Shown here: one piece after another, positions 8,400-16,998 of the stretch
Numbering within the stretch: position 1 is the stretch's first letter
How the letters are laid out: each line of letters starts with the position of its first letter
Program-made: the position numbers and the translations under genes
Assembly (NCBI GenBank): GCA_963704295.1
Contig: OY969884.1
Coordinates: 806,001 to 870,000 of the forward strand
Origin: JACCVL01 sp963704295
Lineage (GTDB): Bacteria > Actinomycetota > Actinomycetes > Propionibacteriales > Nocardioidaceae
Length of the DNA: 64,000 nucleotides
Direction: 5' to 3'
Notes under the pieces: model-generated
Database searches by the model: none
Told to the model about the DNA's origin: nothing
Seen by the model: only the letters and a program-made list of their open reading frames with translations

Positions 8400-11042
8400 G
8401 TGGCCGACACCGAGCGTCGTCCTCCGACCGGCACGGTGACGATGCTGTTCAGTGACATCGAGGGCTCGACCCGGATGCTCGCCCGGCTCGGTGACGCCTA
8501 TGCCGCGGTCCTCACCGACCAGCGGCGGCTGCTGCGCTCGGCTTTCGAACGCTGGCACGGCACCGAGATGGGGACCGAGGGGGACAGCTTCTTCGTGGCC
8601 TTCCCCTCGGCCCGGGACGCCGTCCACGCCTGCATCGACGGGCAGCGTGCGCTGAGCGAGCACAGCTGGCCGCACGACGCCGAGGTGCGGGTCCGGATGG
8701 GGCTGCACACCGGCGAGCCGGTGCAGTACGAGGACGGGTACGTCGGCATGGACGTGCACCTCGCCGCCCGGATCGCCGCCACCGCGCACGGCGGCCAGGT
8801 GGTGCTGTCCGCGGCCACGACGGCGCTGGCCGGCGGCAACCTCCCGGACGAGACCGGGATCCGGGACCTCGGCGAGCACCGGCTCAAGGACATCCCGGAG
8901 CCGCAGCGGCTGCACCAGCTCGTGCTGCCGGGTCTGCCGGCGGACTTCCCGGCCCTGCGCAGCCTCGGAGCAAGCAGCAACCTGCCGGCGCGCCGAACGC
9001 CTCTGGTCGGGCGACACCGCGAGCAGGCCGAGGTGGCCGAGCTGTTGACCGCGGCCGGACAGCGGCTGCTCACCATCACCGGCGCCGGCGGCTCAGGTAA
9101 GACCCGGCTGGCGGTCGAGGTTGCCGATGCGGTGAGCGGCGACTTCCCGGACGGGGTCTATTTCGTCCCGCTCGCCACGGTGAGCCAGCCATCCGTCGTC
9201 TGGACCACGCTGGCCGAGTCGATCGGTCTCGCCGGCGACGGCGAGGGGGCGGCGGCGCTGTTCGAGCACGTCGCCGACAAGCGGATGCTGCTGGTGCTCG
9301 ACAACCTCGAACAGATCGCGAACGCGGGGGGCTCGGTCGTCGCGCGGCTGCTCGAGCTCACGACCGGACCGACCGTGCTCGCCACCAGCCGTCGCCCGCT
9401 GCACGTGCTCGCCGAGCAGGAGTACCCGCTCGGAACGCTCGACCTGCCGCCGGGCGACACCGCTACCCGCGCTGCCGCGGAGGCGTCCAGCGCGGTGTCG
9501 CTGTTCGTGCAGCGGGCTCGGTTGGTGAAGCCGTCCTTCACGTTGACCGACGACACCGCCGGCGACGTGGTGGCGCTCTGCCGGCACCTGGACGGACTGC
9601 CGCTGGCCCTGGAGCTGGCCGCGTCCCGCGTGCGGCTGTTGTCCCCGCGGGCGCTGCTGACCCGGCTTGACTCGACCCGGTCGCTGGGCGACTCCGCCGC
9701 CGGACGGCCCCGTCGGCACCAGACGCTGCACGCCACCATGAGCTGGAGCTACGACCTGCTGCCGCCCGGCGTCCAGCGGGTCTTCCGGCGGCTGGCGGTG
9801 CTGTCCGGCGGCGGCAGTCTGGAGGCGGTCTCGGCGGTCACCGGTGACCCGGACCCACTGCCCGAGCTCTCCGAGCTCGTCGAGGCGAGCCTGGTCCGCC
9901 TGGACGACGGCCCGGACGGCGCGCCGCGGGTCCGGCTGCTGCAGACGGTGCGTCGCTTCGCCGCCGAGCGGGCGGCCGAGGCGGGCGAGCTGGACGACCT
10001 GCGCCGCCAGCACGCCGAGCACTACGCCGAGCTCGCCGCTCGCGCCGCTCAACGGCTACGTGGCCCGGACGACCTCAGCGCCCGCGCGCTGCTCACGACC
10101 GAGTCCGACAACCTGCGGGCGGCGCTGGCCTGGGCGCTCGGTGAGGACGGCACGGCCGACCCGCCGCCCGACCGGGTCGCGGTGGGGTTGCGGCTGTGCC
10201 ACGACCTCGGCTGGTTCTGGTACGCCGGCGGCTACCTGCGTGAGGGGCGGCATTGGCTGGAACGGGCCAGCCGACTCGCCTCGGAGGAGCAGGGACCCGA
10301 GCTGGCCGGGCTGCTGCACACGCTGGGCATCGTGCTGGCCCAGCAGGGACGGCACCGCCAGGCAAGGGACCTGCTGGCCAAGGCGCTACGGATTCGGCGA
10401 CGGGTCGACGACGGGCACCGGACCGCGAGCACGCTGAACAGCCTGGGAGTGGTGTACCGCAACCTCGGTGATCCGGAGCGCGCGCGAGAGAACCTGCAGG
10501 AGAGCGTGGCCATCGCTCGTGAGCTCGACCACCCGCAGCGACTCGCCTCGGCCCTCAGCAACCTCGCGATGCTCGAACTCGACGAGGAGCACCCCGACCG
10601 CGCGATCGAGTTGATCACCGAGGTGCGGCAGACCGACCAGCTGCTCGGCGACGCCTGGGCGGTGGCCGGCGACCACGCCAACCTGTCCGCTGCCCATCTG
10701 CAGGCGGGCCGGGCCGAGGAGGCGTTCGACCTGCTCTGCGAGGTGGTCGAGGACTCCCAGAGCCTGGGAGACCTCGACCTCACTCTCGGCCTGGTCGAGC
10801 TGCTCGCCGTGTGCGCCGCGGGACGCGGCGACCACCGTCGGGCCGCCCTGCTCCTCGGCGCCACGGACGCGCTGCGAGCCGAGGGGGGCGTACCGCTGGC
10901 CGAGCCGGACCGCCGGATGCTCGACCGGCTGCTAGCGCGGTGGCTGGACGGCCACGACCCGTCCGCCTGGTCCGTGCACGGCACCGAGGGACGCGCGTTC
11001 AGCACCGCCGAGGCGGTGCGGCTCGCGACAGACCGCTCGTGA
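8400..11042 (+). CDS. Adenylate/guanylate cyclase-NB-ARC-TPR regulator
   Basis: 880 residues. Residues 10-180 are a class III nucleotide cyclase: the first metal Asp is in MLFSDIEGSTR, the second in GTEGDSFFVAF, followed by MGLHTGEP and VHLAARIAATAHGGQVV. Next comes a STAND/NB-ARC ATPase with Walker A GAGGSGKTRLA (about 226-236), Walker B MLLVLDNLE and GLPLALELAASRV. The last 300 residues are alpha-helical TPR repeats. There is no LuxR or SARP DNA-binding domain, so it is not itself an obvious transcription factor; it may sense a ligand through the TPRs and gate cAMP synthesis. Start: GTG 8400 behind GAGGA; GTG 8364 is an in-frame alternative adding 12 residues. Confidence 0.9.
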   Translation: MADTERRPPTGTVTMLFSDIEGSTRMLARLGDAYAAVLTDQRRLLRSAFERWHGTEMGTEGDSFFVAFPSARDAVHACIDGQRALSEHSWPHDAEVRVRMGLHTGEPVQYEDGYVGMDVHLAARIAATAHGGQVVLSAATTALAGGNLPDETGIRDLGEHRLKDIPEPQRLHQLVLPGLPADFPALRSLGASSNLPARRTPLVGRHREQAEVAELLTAAGQRLLTITGAGGSGKTRLAVEVADAVSGDFPDGVYFVPLATVSQPSVVWTTLAESIGLAGDGEGAAALFEHVADKRMLLVLDNLEQIANAGGSVVARLLELTTGPTVLATSRRPLHVLAEQEYPLGTLDLPPGDTATRAAAEASSAVSLFVQRARLVKPSFTLTDDTAGDVVALCRHLDGLPLALELAASRVRLLSPRALLTRLDSTRSLGDSAAGRPRRHQTLHATMSWSYDLLPPGVQRVFRRLAVLSGGGSLEAVSAVTGDPDPLPELSELVEASLVRLDDGPDGAPRVRLLQTVRRFAAERAAEAGELDDLRRQHAEHYAELAARAAQRLRGPDDLSARALLTTESDNLRAALAWALGEDGTADPPPDRVAVGLRLCHDLGWFWYAGGYLREGRHWLERASRLASEEQGPELAGLLHTLGIVLAQQGRHRQARDLLAKALRIRRRVDDGHRTASTLNSLGVVYRNLGDPERARENLQESVAIARELDHPQRLASALSNLAMLELDEEHPDRAIELITEVRQTDQLLGDAWAVAGDHANLSAAHLQAGRAEEAFDLLCEVVEDSQSLGDLDLTLGLVELLAVCAAGRGDHRRAALLLGATDALRAEGGVPLAEPDRRMLDRLLARWLDGHDPSAWSVHGTEGRAFSTAEAVRLATDRS

Positions 11043-11105
11043 ACCCCGGAGACAGCTGACACCCACCCCGCCCACGATCCGCGACTTTTTCGGGGCCGGA
11101 CAGGG

Positions 11106-12206
11106 TCAGCGCTCGTCGAGCAGCGCGTCCAGCTCCTCCGAGGTCGTGCCGGTGGCGTAGAGCAGGTCCGCCGCCAGCGCCCGGGTCTGCGCGACGACGA
11201 CGGTGAGGCCGAGTGAGCCGTCACCGGGCAACGCGTCGGTCGCGGTACGCACGACGTCCAGCAGCACCCCGCGGACCTCGTCGAAACGGTGCTGCTCGGA
11301 CAGGTCCTCGGCGAAGATGCGCACCGCCGCACCGAGCTGCTGCAGGGCCGGCGCCACGGCGACGCCGTCGGTGTCGCCGCGGCGCAGCATCGTGTGCACC
11401 CGCCGGGTGAGCACCCGCGCGTCCCGCACGGCATGGTCGACGTAGCGCAGCGAGCGGGCGTACAGCAGGACGTGCTCACGCTGGCGCCAGCGCAGCGGCG
11501 AGATGCGGGCCAGCTCGCTCGACGAGGCGGCGGTCTCGCCCACGTGCCGCAGCGGTGCCTCCAGCGCCCGGCTGCGCTGCAGCGCGGTCCACGCCACCCC
11601 AGGGTCCCCCCAGCGCAGCGCGGTCGCGGCCGAGGTGAGCAGGTCAGCCAACTCGGTGAGCACCTCGCTGACCTCCTGCTGCAGCCGACGCAGCGGGTTC
11701 GGGGCGAGTGCCGCACCGACGAGCAGGCCTACGGCGCCCCCGACGAGCGCGTCCACGAATCGGCTGGCGGCCACCGTCTCCAGCGAGCTGCCGACCGGCG
11801 TCACGGTGACCAGCAGGATCGCCGACGTGCAGGCCTGCACGATCGTCATCCGGCCGACGTCGAGCAGCACCGCGACGACCGCGGCGAGAGCCACCACCAG
11901 CGCCAGCTGCCAGGTGCCGCGACCGATCACGGACAGCAGCAGCTCGCCGGCGAGGATGCCCACCGCGACGCCGACGACCAGCTCGACCACGACCCACCGC
12001 CGTCGCCCCATCGCGGAGGTGACCGACAAGACGGCCGAGACCGGCGCGAAGAACGGCTGCGTGTGCCCGATCAGCTCCGTCGCGATCAGCCAGGCGGCCG
12101 AGGCAGCCAGACAGATCTGGAGCACGACCGGGGCGTTGACCCGCAGCTGCCGCGCTCGGCGCCGGTACTCGCGCCGAGGGGTCCAGGTCGCATCGGGCAG
12201 GGACAC
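11106..12206 (-). CDS. FUSC-family membrane protein
   Basis: 366 residues. The N-terminal half has about six TM helices (roughly 28-175) with the FUSC/aromatic-acid-exporter pattern, including TQPFFAPVSAVLSV and AMGRRRWVVVELVVGVAVG. The C-terminal half is a cytoplasmic helical region. FUSC proteins are linked to export of aromatic acids, but no substrate can be read from the sequence. GTG start at 12206; the ribosome-binding site is weak and a little far away. It follows the GroES-like gene by 17 bp on the same strand, so it may be cotranscribed. Confidence 0.85.
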   Translation of the reverse strand: MSLPDATWTPRREYRRRARQLRVNAPVVLQICLAASAAWLIATELIGHTQPFFAPVSAVLSVTSAMGRRRWVVVELVVGVAVGILAGELLLSVIGRGTWQLALVVALAAVVAVLLDVGRMTIVQACTSAILLVTVTPVGSSLETVAASRFVDALVGGAVGLLVGAALAPNPLRRLQQEVSEVLTELADLLTSAATALRWGDPGVAWTALQRSRALEAPLRHVGETAASSSELARISPLRWRQREHVLLYARSLRYVDHAVRDARVLTRRVHTMLRRGDTDGVAVAPALQQLGAAVRIFAEDLSEQHRFDEVRGVLLDVVRTATDALPGDGSLGLTVVVAQTRALAADLLYATGTTSEELDALLDER

Positions 12207-12223
12207 GTGAGCAGTCGCAGACC

Positions 12224-12553
12224 TCAGAGGTAGAGGCCGGTCTGGCCGTCCTCGATGCGCTCGGCGGCAACGGCATGCAGGTCACGCTCGCGGAGCAGGA
12301 CGAACTCCTCGCCGCGAACCTCCACCTCCGCCTTGTCCTCGGGGTCGAACAGCACCCGGTCGCCGGTCTGCACGGTCCGAACGTGCTGTCCGGTTGCCCG
12401 GACGTGCGCCCAGGACAGCCGGCGGCCGATCGAGGCCGTGGCGGGGATGACGATGCCGCGGGTCGAGCGCCGCTCCCCGGGGTCGCGATCCAGGCTCACC
12501 AGGATGCGGTCGTGCAGCATCCGGATGGGCAACCGGTCGGCGGGGTCAGTCAC
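12224..12553 (-). CDS. GroES-like co-chaperonin family protein
   Basis: 109 residues, resembling GroES/Cpn10: MLHDRILVSLDRDPGERR, then GIVIPATAS, TGDRVLFDPEDKAEVEVRGE and FVLLRERDLHAV. The usual mobile-loop signature is altered and the C-terminus is extended (ERIEDGQTGLYL). No groEL is nearby, so this is probably the paralogous actinobacterial family rather than the groESL partner. The GTG at 12553 overlaps the stop of the DUF3618 gene by 8 nt, so the two are coupled. Confidence 0.85.
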   Translation of the reverse strand: MTDPADRLPIRMLHDRILVSLDRDPGERRSTRGIVIPATASIGRRLSWAHVRATGQHVRTVQTGDRVLFDPEDKAEVEVRGEEFVLLRERDLHAVAAERIEDGQTGLYL

Positions 12554-12824
12554 CGCCGACGACACGGCGCAGCACCACCACGACGGCGACGGTCCCGACG
12601 ACCGCGCCACCAACCTTCGCGAACTGGTCCACCCGCGGCGAGCCGTCCGGTGCGAAGAACTTCGCCTTCACGCCGTCCAGGGTCCGCCGCAGGATGGTCT
12701 TCGGGCTGGTGCGCTCGACCAGCGTGTCGATGGTGGTCGCCAGCTGCTCACGGGTCTGCTCGATGTCCCTGACGATGTCGTCGGGCGTGCGCTCACCCGT
12801 CGACGCTCTCGCCCCTGCAGCCAC
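12546..12824 (-). CDS. DUF3618 family small membrane protein
   Basis: 92 residues. The DUF3618 core is TPDDIVRDIEQTREQLATTI...ERTSPKTILRR near the N-terminus, followed by a single TM helix (VGGAVVGTVAVVVVLRRVV) at the end. Function unknown. GTG 12824 is chosen because AGGAGG stands five bases upstream; longer in-frame starts lack a ribosome-binding site. It overlaps the GroES-like gene, a pairing I believe is common in actinobacteria. Confidence 0.85.
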   Translation of the reverse strand: MAAGARASTGERTPDDIVRDIEQTREQLATTIDTLVERTSPKTILRRTLDGVKAKFFAPDGSPRVDQFAKVGGAVVGTVAVVVVLRRVVGGD

Positions 12825-12919
12825 GAGTCCTCCTCGGTCGGTACGTCTGGTCGGGCGGGGCCAGTGTTCCACGGTGCTCATTCGGCCCGCACCCGGCGGG
12901 TGACGGTGCTGATGCCGAG

Positions 12920-12993
12920 TGGGGCCGGTGAGACTCGAACTCACACTGGCACGGACCTAAACCGTGTGCCTCTGCCGGTTGGGCTACGGCCCC
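12920..12993 (-). tRNA. tRNA-Leu (anticodon TAG), short variable loop
   Basis: 74 nt with discriminator A. The acceptor arms GGGGCCG and CGGCCCC pair fully; the anticodon stem CACGG/CCGTG closes loop TTTAGGT with anticodon TAG (reads CUA); the T arm is GTGAG-TTCGAGT-CTCAC. The D stem is imperfect at its last pair. The variable region is only five nucleotides (CCAGT), whereas bacterial tRNA-Leu normally has a long extra arm. The Leu call rests on the anticodon alone. Confidence 0.85.
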
Positions 12994-13003
12994 GCAGATC
13001 GCC

Positions 13004-13009
13004 AGCCTA
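13004..13009 (-). promoter_or_regulatory. -10 box of tRNA-Leu, overlapping the rdgB stop codon
   Basis: TAGGCT on the minus strand, 10 nt before the mature tRNA 5' end. Its first three bases are the TAG stop codon of rdgB. Confidence 0.5.
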
Positions 13010-13648
13010 GGAGGGCGTCCCGCCAGGCGGGGTGAGGATGCGCACCAGGGCCGGCAGGACCGCGCGCAACGCTCGGCCCCGGTGGCTGATCGCGTCCTTG
13101 TCCTGCGGCGCCAGCTGCGCGTTACTGCGCTCGTGCCCGTCCGGTACGAACAGCGGGTCGTAGCCGAAGCCCGCCTCGCCGCGAGGCGCCCGCAGCAACC
13201 GACCCGCCATCACCCCGTGCTCCACCACCTCGACGCCACCCGGGGCCGCCAGCGCCACCGCGCAGCGGAACTGGGCACCCCGCCGCTCGTCCGGCACGTC
13301 GGTCAGCTGCGCGAGCAGCAGGGCGTTGTTGGCGGCGTCGTCCTTGGCCGCTCCGGACCAACGCGCTGACAGCACACCCGGCATGCCGTTGAGCGCGTCC
13401 ACACAGAGCCCGGAGTCGTCGGCGAGCGACGGTAGGGCAGTCGCCGCCAGCGCCGCGCGCGCCTTGAGCCGGGCGTTGCCCTCGAACGTCGGCTCGGTCT
13501 CTGCCGGCTCGGCGTAGGCCGGCACGTCGTCCAGCCCGAGCACGTCGACCGTGGGCACCAGGGGCGCCACGATGCGGCGCAGCTCGTCCAGCTTCTTGGC
13601 GTTGTGGGTGGCGAGCACCACCCGCGGACGACTCGGGACCGAGCTCAA
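13007..13648 (-). CDS. rdgB: RdgB/HAM1 non-canonical purine NTP pyrophosphatase
   Basis: 213 residues. It hydrolyses dITP, XTP and ITP to monophosphates and keeps deaminated purines out of DNA. The family motifs are clear: LATHNAKKLDEL at the N-terminus, LADDSGLCVDALNGMPG with the metal-binding acids, SARWSG, GEAGFGYDPLFVPDG and SHRGRALR near the end. The start is probably TTG 13648, overlapping the rph stop (TTGA). This rph-rdgB order is that of Rv1340-Rv1341 in mycobacteria. Confidence 0.95.
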   Translation of the reverse strand: MSSVPSRPRVVLATHNAKKLDELRRIVAPLVPTVDVLGLDDVPAYAEPAETEPTFEGNARLKARAALAATALPSLADDSGLCVDALNGMPGVLSARWSGAAKDDAANNALLLAQLTDVPDERRGAQFRCAVALAAPGGVEVVEHGVMAGRLLRAPRGEAGFGYDPLFVPDGHERSNAQLAPQDKDAISHRGRALRAVLPALVRILTPPGGTPS

Positions 13649-14370
13649 CCGCGGCCCGTCGACTCTTTCAGCGCCGCGACCTGCTCCCGGGTGAGCTCGG
13701 CGCAGCCGATCGCGGCCAGGTCGAGCAGCCGGTCCAGCAGCGCCTTGTCGAACGGCTCCCCCTCCGCGGTGCCCTGCACCTCGACGAAGCGGCCGTCACC
13801 GGTCATCACCACGTTCATGTCGGTGTCGGCGCGGACGTCCTGGTCGTAGTCGAGGTCGAGGACCGGGGCACCGTCCACGACGCCGACCGACACCGCCGCG
13901 ACCGACCCGGTCAGCGGCTCTCCCGCCAGGGCGCCGCGCTCCCGCAGCGTGCTCACCGCGTCGGCGAGCGCGACGTACGCACCGGTGATGGCAGCCGTGC
14001 GGGTGCCGCCGTCGGCCTGCAGCACGTCGCAGTCGACGACGATCGTGTTCTCCCCCAGCCCCTTGGTGTCCACGACCGCGCGCAACGACCGGCCCACCAG
14101 CCGCGAGATCTCATGCGTGCGGCCGCCGATCTTGCCGCGCACCGACTCGCGGTCCGAGCGAGTGTGGGTGGAACGCGGCAGCATCGCGTACTCCGCGGTC
14201 ACCCAGCCCAGCCCCGAGCCGCGCCGCCAGCGGGGCACTCCCTCCGTGGCGCTCGCGGCGCACAGCACCCGGGTGCGGCCGAACTCGACGAGCACCGAGC
14301 CCTCGGCGTGGTCCAGCCAGCCGCGGGTGATGCGCACGGGGCGGAGTCGGTCGGGAGGTCGGGCGGTCAT
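13645..14370 (-). CDS. rph: Ribonuclease PH
   Basis: 241 residues, normal for the family. It is a phosphorolytic 3'-exonuclease for tRNA 3' ends and acts as a hexamer. Recognisable parts are RPVRITRGWLDHAEGSVLVE at the N-terminus, RGKIGGRTHEISRLVGRSLR, GENTIVVDCDVLQADGGTRT and DLDYDQDVRADTDMNVV. ATG start at 14370 with a TAGGGT box 7 nt upstream, so it can be transcribed separately from the phosphodiesterase gene 22 bp upstream. Confidence 0.96.
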   Translation of the reverse strand: MTARPPDRLRPVRITRGWLDHAEGSVLVEFGRTRVLCAASATEGVPRWRRGSGLGWVTAEYAMLPRSTHTRSDRESVRGKIGGRTHEISRLVGRSLRAVVDTKGLGENTIVVDCDVLQADGGTRTAAITGAYVALADAVSTLRERGALAGEPLTGSVAAVSVGVVDGAPVLDLDYDQDVRADTDMNVVMTGDGRFVEVQGTAEGEPFDKALLDRLLDLAAIGCAELTREQVAALKESTGRG

Positions 14371-14377
14371 GGCGCCG

Positions 14378-14383
14378 ACCCTA
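14378..14383 (-). promoter_or_regulatory. -10 box, leaderless start of rph
   Basis: TAGGGT on the minus strand, 7 nt before the ATG at 14370. Confidence 0.5.
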
Positions 14384-14392
14384 TCCAGCGGC

Positions 14393-15154
14393 TCAGATGT
14401 CGTAGGTCGCGCCCGGCTCCGCGGTGGCGACCGGGCCGTCGAAGGCCGGGCGCGCCTCGACCAGCACGTCCTTGCGGTCCATCCACGGCGGCACGTGGGT
14501 CAACAGCAGGCTGCCCACCCCGGCCCGTTGCGCGTGCTCGGCCGCCTCCTTGCCGGTGAGGTGCAGGTCCGGCGGCCGCTGGTGCCGCTCCAGGAAGGAG
14601 GCCTCGCAGAGGAACAGGTCGGCGCCGCTGGCCAGGTCGACCAGCGCGTCACAGGGACCGGTGTCGCCGGAGTAGACCAGTGCACGACCACCGTGCTCGA
14701 CCCGGATCGCGTACGCCTCGACCGGGTGGGCCACCCGCACCGCCCGCAACGCGAACGGTCCGACCGTCAGCGGCCGGATCGGCTGCCAGTCGGTGAAGTC
14801 GAACACCGTGGTCAGCCCCGGCTGCTCCGGCAGGTCGTACGCCCGGGCCATCCGCGTCGCCGTGTCCCCGGGCCCGATGACCGGCAGCCGCGGGAGCGGG
14901 CCCTCCGGGTGGTAGGTGCGGACCACGTAGTACGAGGTCAGGTCGATGCAGTGGTCGACGTGCAGGTGGCTGAGGGCGACTCCATCGACCTCCTCGAGCG
15001 GCACGTGCCGCTGCAGGGCGCCCAGGGCGCCGTTGCCGAGGTCGAGCACCAGCGAGTAGGTCCGGTCACCCTCCTCCGCCTGCACGAGGTAGCAGCTGGC
15101 CGGCGAATCCGGGCCCGGGAACGAGCCGGCACAGCCGACCACGGTCACCCTCAC
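14393..15154 (-). CDS. MBL-fold cyclic-AMP phosphodiesterase, Rv1339-type
   Basis: 253 residues of metallo-beta-lactamase fold, RNase Z/class II phosphodiesterase branch. The metal motif is SHLHVDHCID; further ligands are in VAHPVEAY, YSGDTGPC and the final LLTHVPPW. In Mycobacterium tuberculosis the gene in this position, Rv1339 between murI and rphA, encodes an atypical class II cAMP phosphodiesterase, so lowering cAMP is the likely role. The GTG at 15154 overlaps the murI stop (GTGA). With a cyclase and a cNMP-binding protein 6 kb away, this segment has several cAMP parts. Confidence 0.88.
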   Translation of the reverse strand: MRVTVVGCAGSFPGPDSPASCYLVQAEEGDRTYSLVLDLGNGALGALQRHVPLEEVDGVALSHLHVDHCIDLTSYYVVRTYHPEGPLPRLPVIGPGDTATRMARAYDLPEQPGLTTVFDFTDWQPIRPLTVGPFALRAVRVAHPVEAYAIRVEHGGRALVYSGDTGPCDALVDLASGADLFLCEASFLERHQRPPDLHLTGKEAAEHAQRAGVGSLLLTHVPPWMDRKDVLVEARPAFDGPVATAEPGATYDI

Positions 15155-15981
15155 GCGCCGACTCCTGGCACCGAGGTCGCACTCACCCAGGCGAACTGGT
15201 CGACGTCGTCGAGCTCCGGCCCGAGGAAGCGTCTGCCGAGGCTCCGGAACTCGTCCGGCTGGCCGGTGGTGAGGAACCGGTGCGCGGGGGCGGGCAGCTC
15301 GGGAGCGCGTTGCAGCCCCTGCCGTTCGAGCACCCGGTAGACCTCCTTGGCCGTCTCGTCCGCGCTGGAGACCAGCGTGACACCATCCCCGACGACGTAG
15401 CCGATCACGCCGGTCAGCAGCGGATAGTGGGTGCAGCCCAGCACCAGCGTGTCCACGCCGGCGGTGACCAGCGGGTCGAGGTAGTCGTGTGCCGCGGCGA
15501 GCAGCTCCGGCCCGCTCGTCACCCCCCGCTCGACGAACTCGACGAAGCGCGGGCAGGCCCGGGTGTGCAGCCGGACCTGCGGCGCCGCCGCGAAAGCGTC
15601 GTCGTAGGCCATCGAGTCCGCCGTCGCCCGGGTGCAGATGACCCCCACCCGGCCGGACCGGGTGGCCGCGACCGCTCGTCGGGTCGCGGGCAGGATCACC
15701 TCCACCACCGGCACGTCGTAGCGCTCCCGAGCGTCGCGGAGCACCGCCGCGCTGGCCGAGTTGCACGCGATCACGAGGAGCTTGACCCCCCGCTCCACCA
15801 GGTGGTCCAGGCACTCCAGGGCGTACTCGCGCACGTCAGCCAGCGGCTGCGGCCCGTACGGCTGCCGGGCGGTGTCACCGAGGTAGAGCACGGGCTCGTG
15901 CGGAAGCTGGTCGAGCACGGCGCGCACGACGGTGAGGCCGCCGAAGCCCGAGTCGAAGATTCCCAGCGGTGCGTCTGCCAC
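15151..15981 (-). CDS. murI: Glutamate racemase
   Basis: 276 residues. It makes D-glutamate for peptidoglycan. Motifs: GIFDSGFGGLTV, the first catalytic Cys in LVIACNSASAA and the second in LVLGCTHYPLL. GTG start at 15981; a TAGGGT box stands 7 nt before it, predicting a leaderless transcript. It overlaps the phosphodiesterase gene by four bases. Confidence 0.96.
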   Translation of the reverse strand: MADAPLGIFDSGFGGLTVVRAVLDQLPHEPVLYLGDTARQPYGPQPLADVREYALECLDHLVERGVKLLVIACNSASAAVLRDARERYDVPVVEVILPATRRAVAATRSGRVGVICTRATADSMAYDDAFAAAPQVRLHTRACPRFVEFVERGVTSGPELLAAAHDYLDPLVTAGVDTLVLGCTHYPLLTGVIGYVVGDGVTLVSSADETAKEVYRVLERQGLQRAPELPAPAHRFLTTGQPDEFRSLGRRFLGPELDDVDQFAWVSATSVPGVGA

Positions 15982-15988
15982 GACGCAG

Positions 15989-15994
15989 ACCCTA
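15989..15994 (-). promoter_or_regulatory. -10 box, leaderless start of murI
   Basis: TAGGGT on the minus strand, 7 nt before GTG 15981. Confidence 0.5.
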
Positions 15995-16002
15995 CGTGCC
16001 GC

Positions 16003-16992
16003 TCACTCGGATTCGTCGAACGGCAGCCGGGGCTGCGGCGGGCCGTGCGTAGGGTCCACGCCGTCGAAGAGGCTGCTGACCGACTCACCGGCGTGGATGC
16101 GGGTCAGCGCCTCGGCGAACAGCCCGGCCACGCTGCGGATGCGCAGCTCCGGCCAGGCTTCCGGCGGGGGGACGGTGTCGGTGGTGACCACCTCGGTGAT
16201 GCGCGGGTCGTCACGCAACCGGCTGACCGCCTTGCCGGTGAACAGGCCGTGCGTGCAGGCGACCGCCGCGCTGCGGCTTCCCTCGGCCTCGAGCCGGTCC
16301 AGCAGCTCGATGATCGACCCCCCGGTGGCGATCTCGTCGTCGAGCACGATGACGTGCTTGCCGGCGACATCGCCCACGATCGCGTCGATGACCACCCGGT
16401 CGTCGCCCAGCCGCTGCTTGCTGCCCGCGGCGACCGGCAGCCCGAGCAGCCGGGAGAACTGGGTGGCGGTCTTCGCGTTGCCGAGGTCGGGCGAGACCAC
16501 GACGGTGTCGGTCAGGTCCCGGTCGCGGAAGTGGTCGGCCAGCACTCCGATCGCCGTCAGGTGGTCGACCGGCACGGAGAAGAACCCGTGCACCTGCGGC
16601 GCATGCAGCGTCATCGACAGCACCCGGTCGGCCCCCGCGGCGACCAGCAGGTCGGCGACCAGCCGCCCCCCGAGCGAGATCCGCGAGGCGTCCTTCTTGT
16701 CCGAGCGGGCGTACGCGTAGTGCGGGATCACCGCCGTCACCTGGGCCGCCGACGCCCCGCGCGCCGCGTCCAGCATCAGCAGCAGCTCCATCAGGTGCTC
16801 CTGCGTCGGGGGCACCAGCGGCTGCACGATGTAGACGTCTCGCTGGCGGCAGTTGGCGTGCAGCTGCGCCTGCAGGCAGTCGTTGCTGAACCGGACGAGG
16901 TCGGCCGGCGCGAGTCGCACTCCGGCCTCGGCGCAGATCGCCTTGGCGAGGCCGCGGTGCGCGTTGCCGGAGAACACCACCATCTCGCGCAC
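16003..16992 (-). CDS. prs: Ribose-phosphate pyrophosphokinase
   Basis: 329 residues. PRPP synthetase makes 5-phosphoribosyl diphosphate from ribose 5-phosphate and ATP. It shows FSGNAH at the N-terminus, the flexible loop YARSDKKDASR, MTLHAPQVHGFFSVPVDHL and the PRPP-binding loop VIVLDDEIATGGS. The substitutions relative to housekeeping Prs (SGNAH, DLGNAKTATQFS) suggest a paralogue. In mycobacteria a rhomboid gene occupies this place between cysM and murI. GTG 16992 is chosen because of the TAGGCT box 6 nt upstream; ATG three codons later is possible. Confidence 0.9.
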   Translation of the reverse strand: MREMVVFSGNAHRGLAKAICAEAGVRLAPADLVRFSNDCLQAQLHANCRQRDVYIVQPLVPPTQEHLMELLLMLDAARGASAAQVTAVIPHYAYARSDKKDASRISLGGRLVADLLVAAGADRVLSMTLHAPQVHGFFSVPVDHLTAIGVLADHFRDRDLTDTVVVSPDLGNAKTATQFSRLLGLPVAAGSKQRLGDDRVVIDAIVGDVAGKHVIVLDDEIATGGSIIELLDRLEAEGSRSAAVACTHGLFTGKAVSRLRDDPRITEVVTTDTVPPPEAWPELRIRSVAGLFAEALTRIHAGESVSSLFDGVDPTHGPPQPRLPFDESE

Positions 16993-16998
16993 GAGGGC

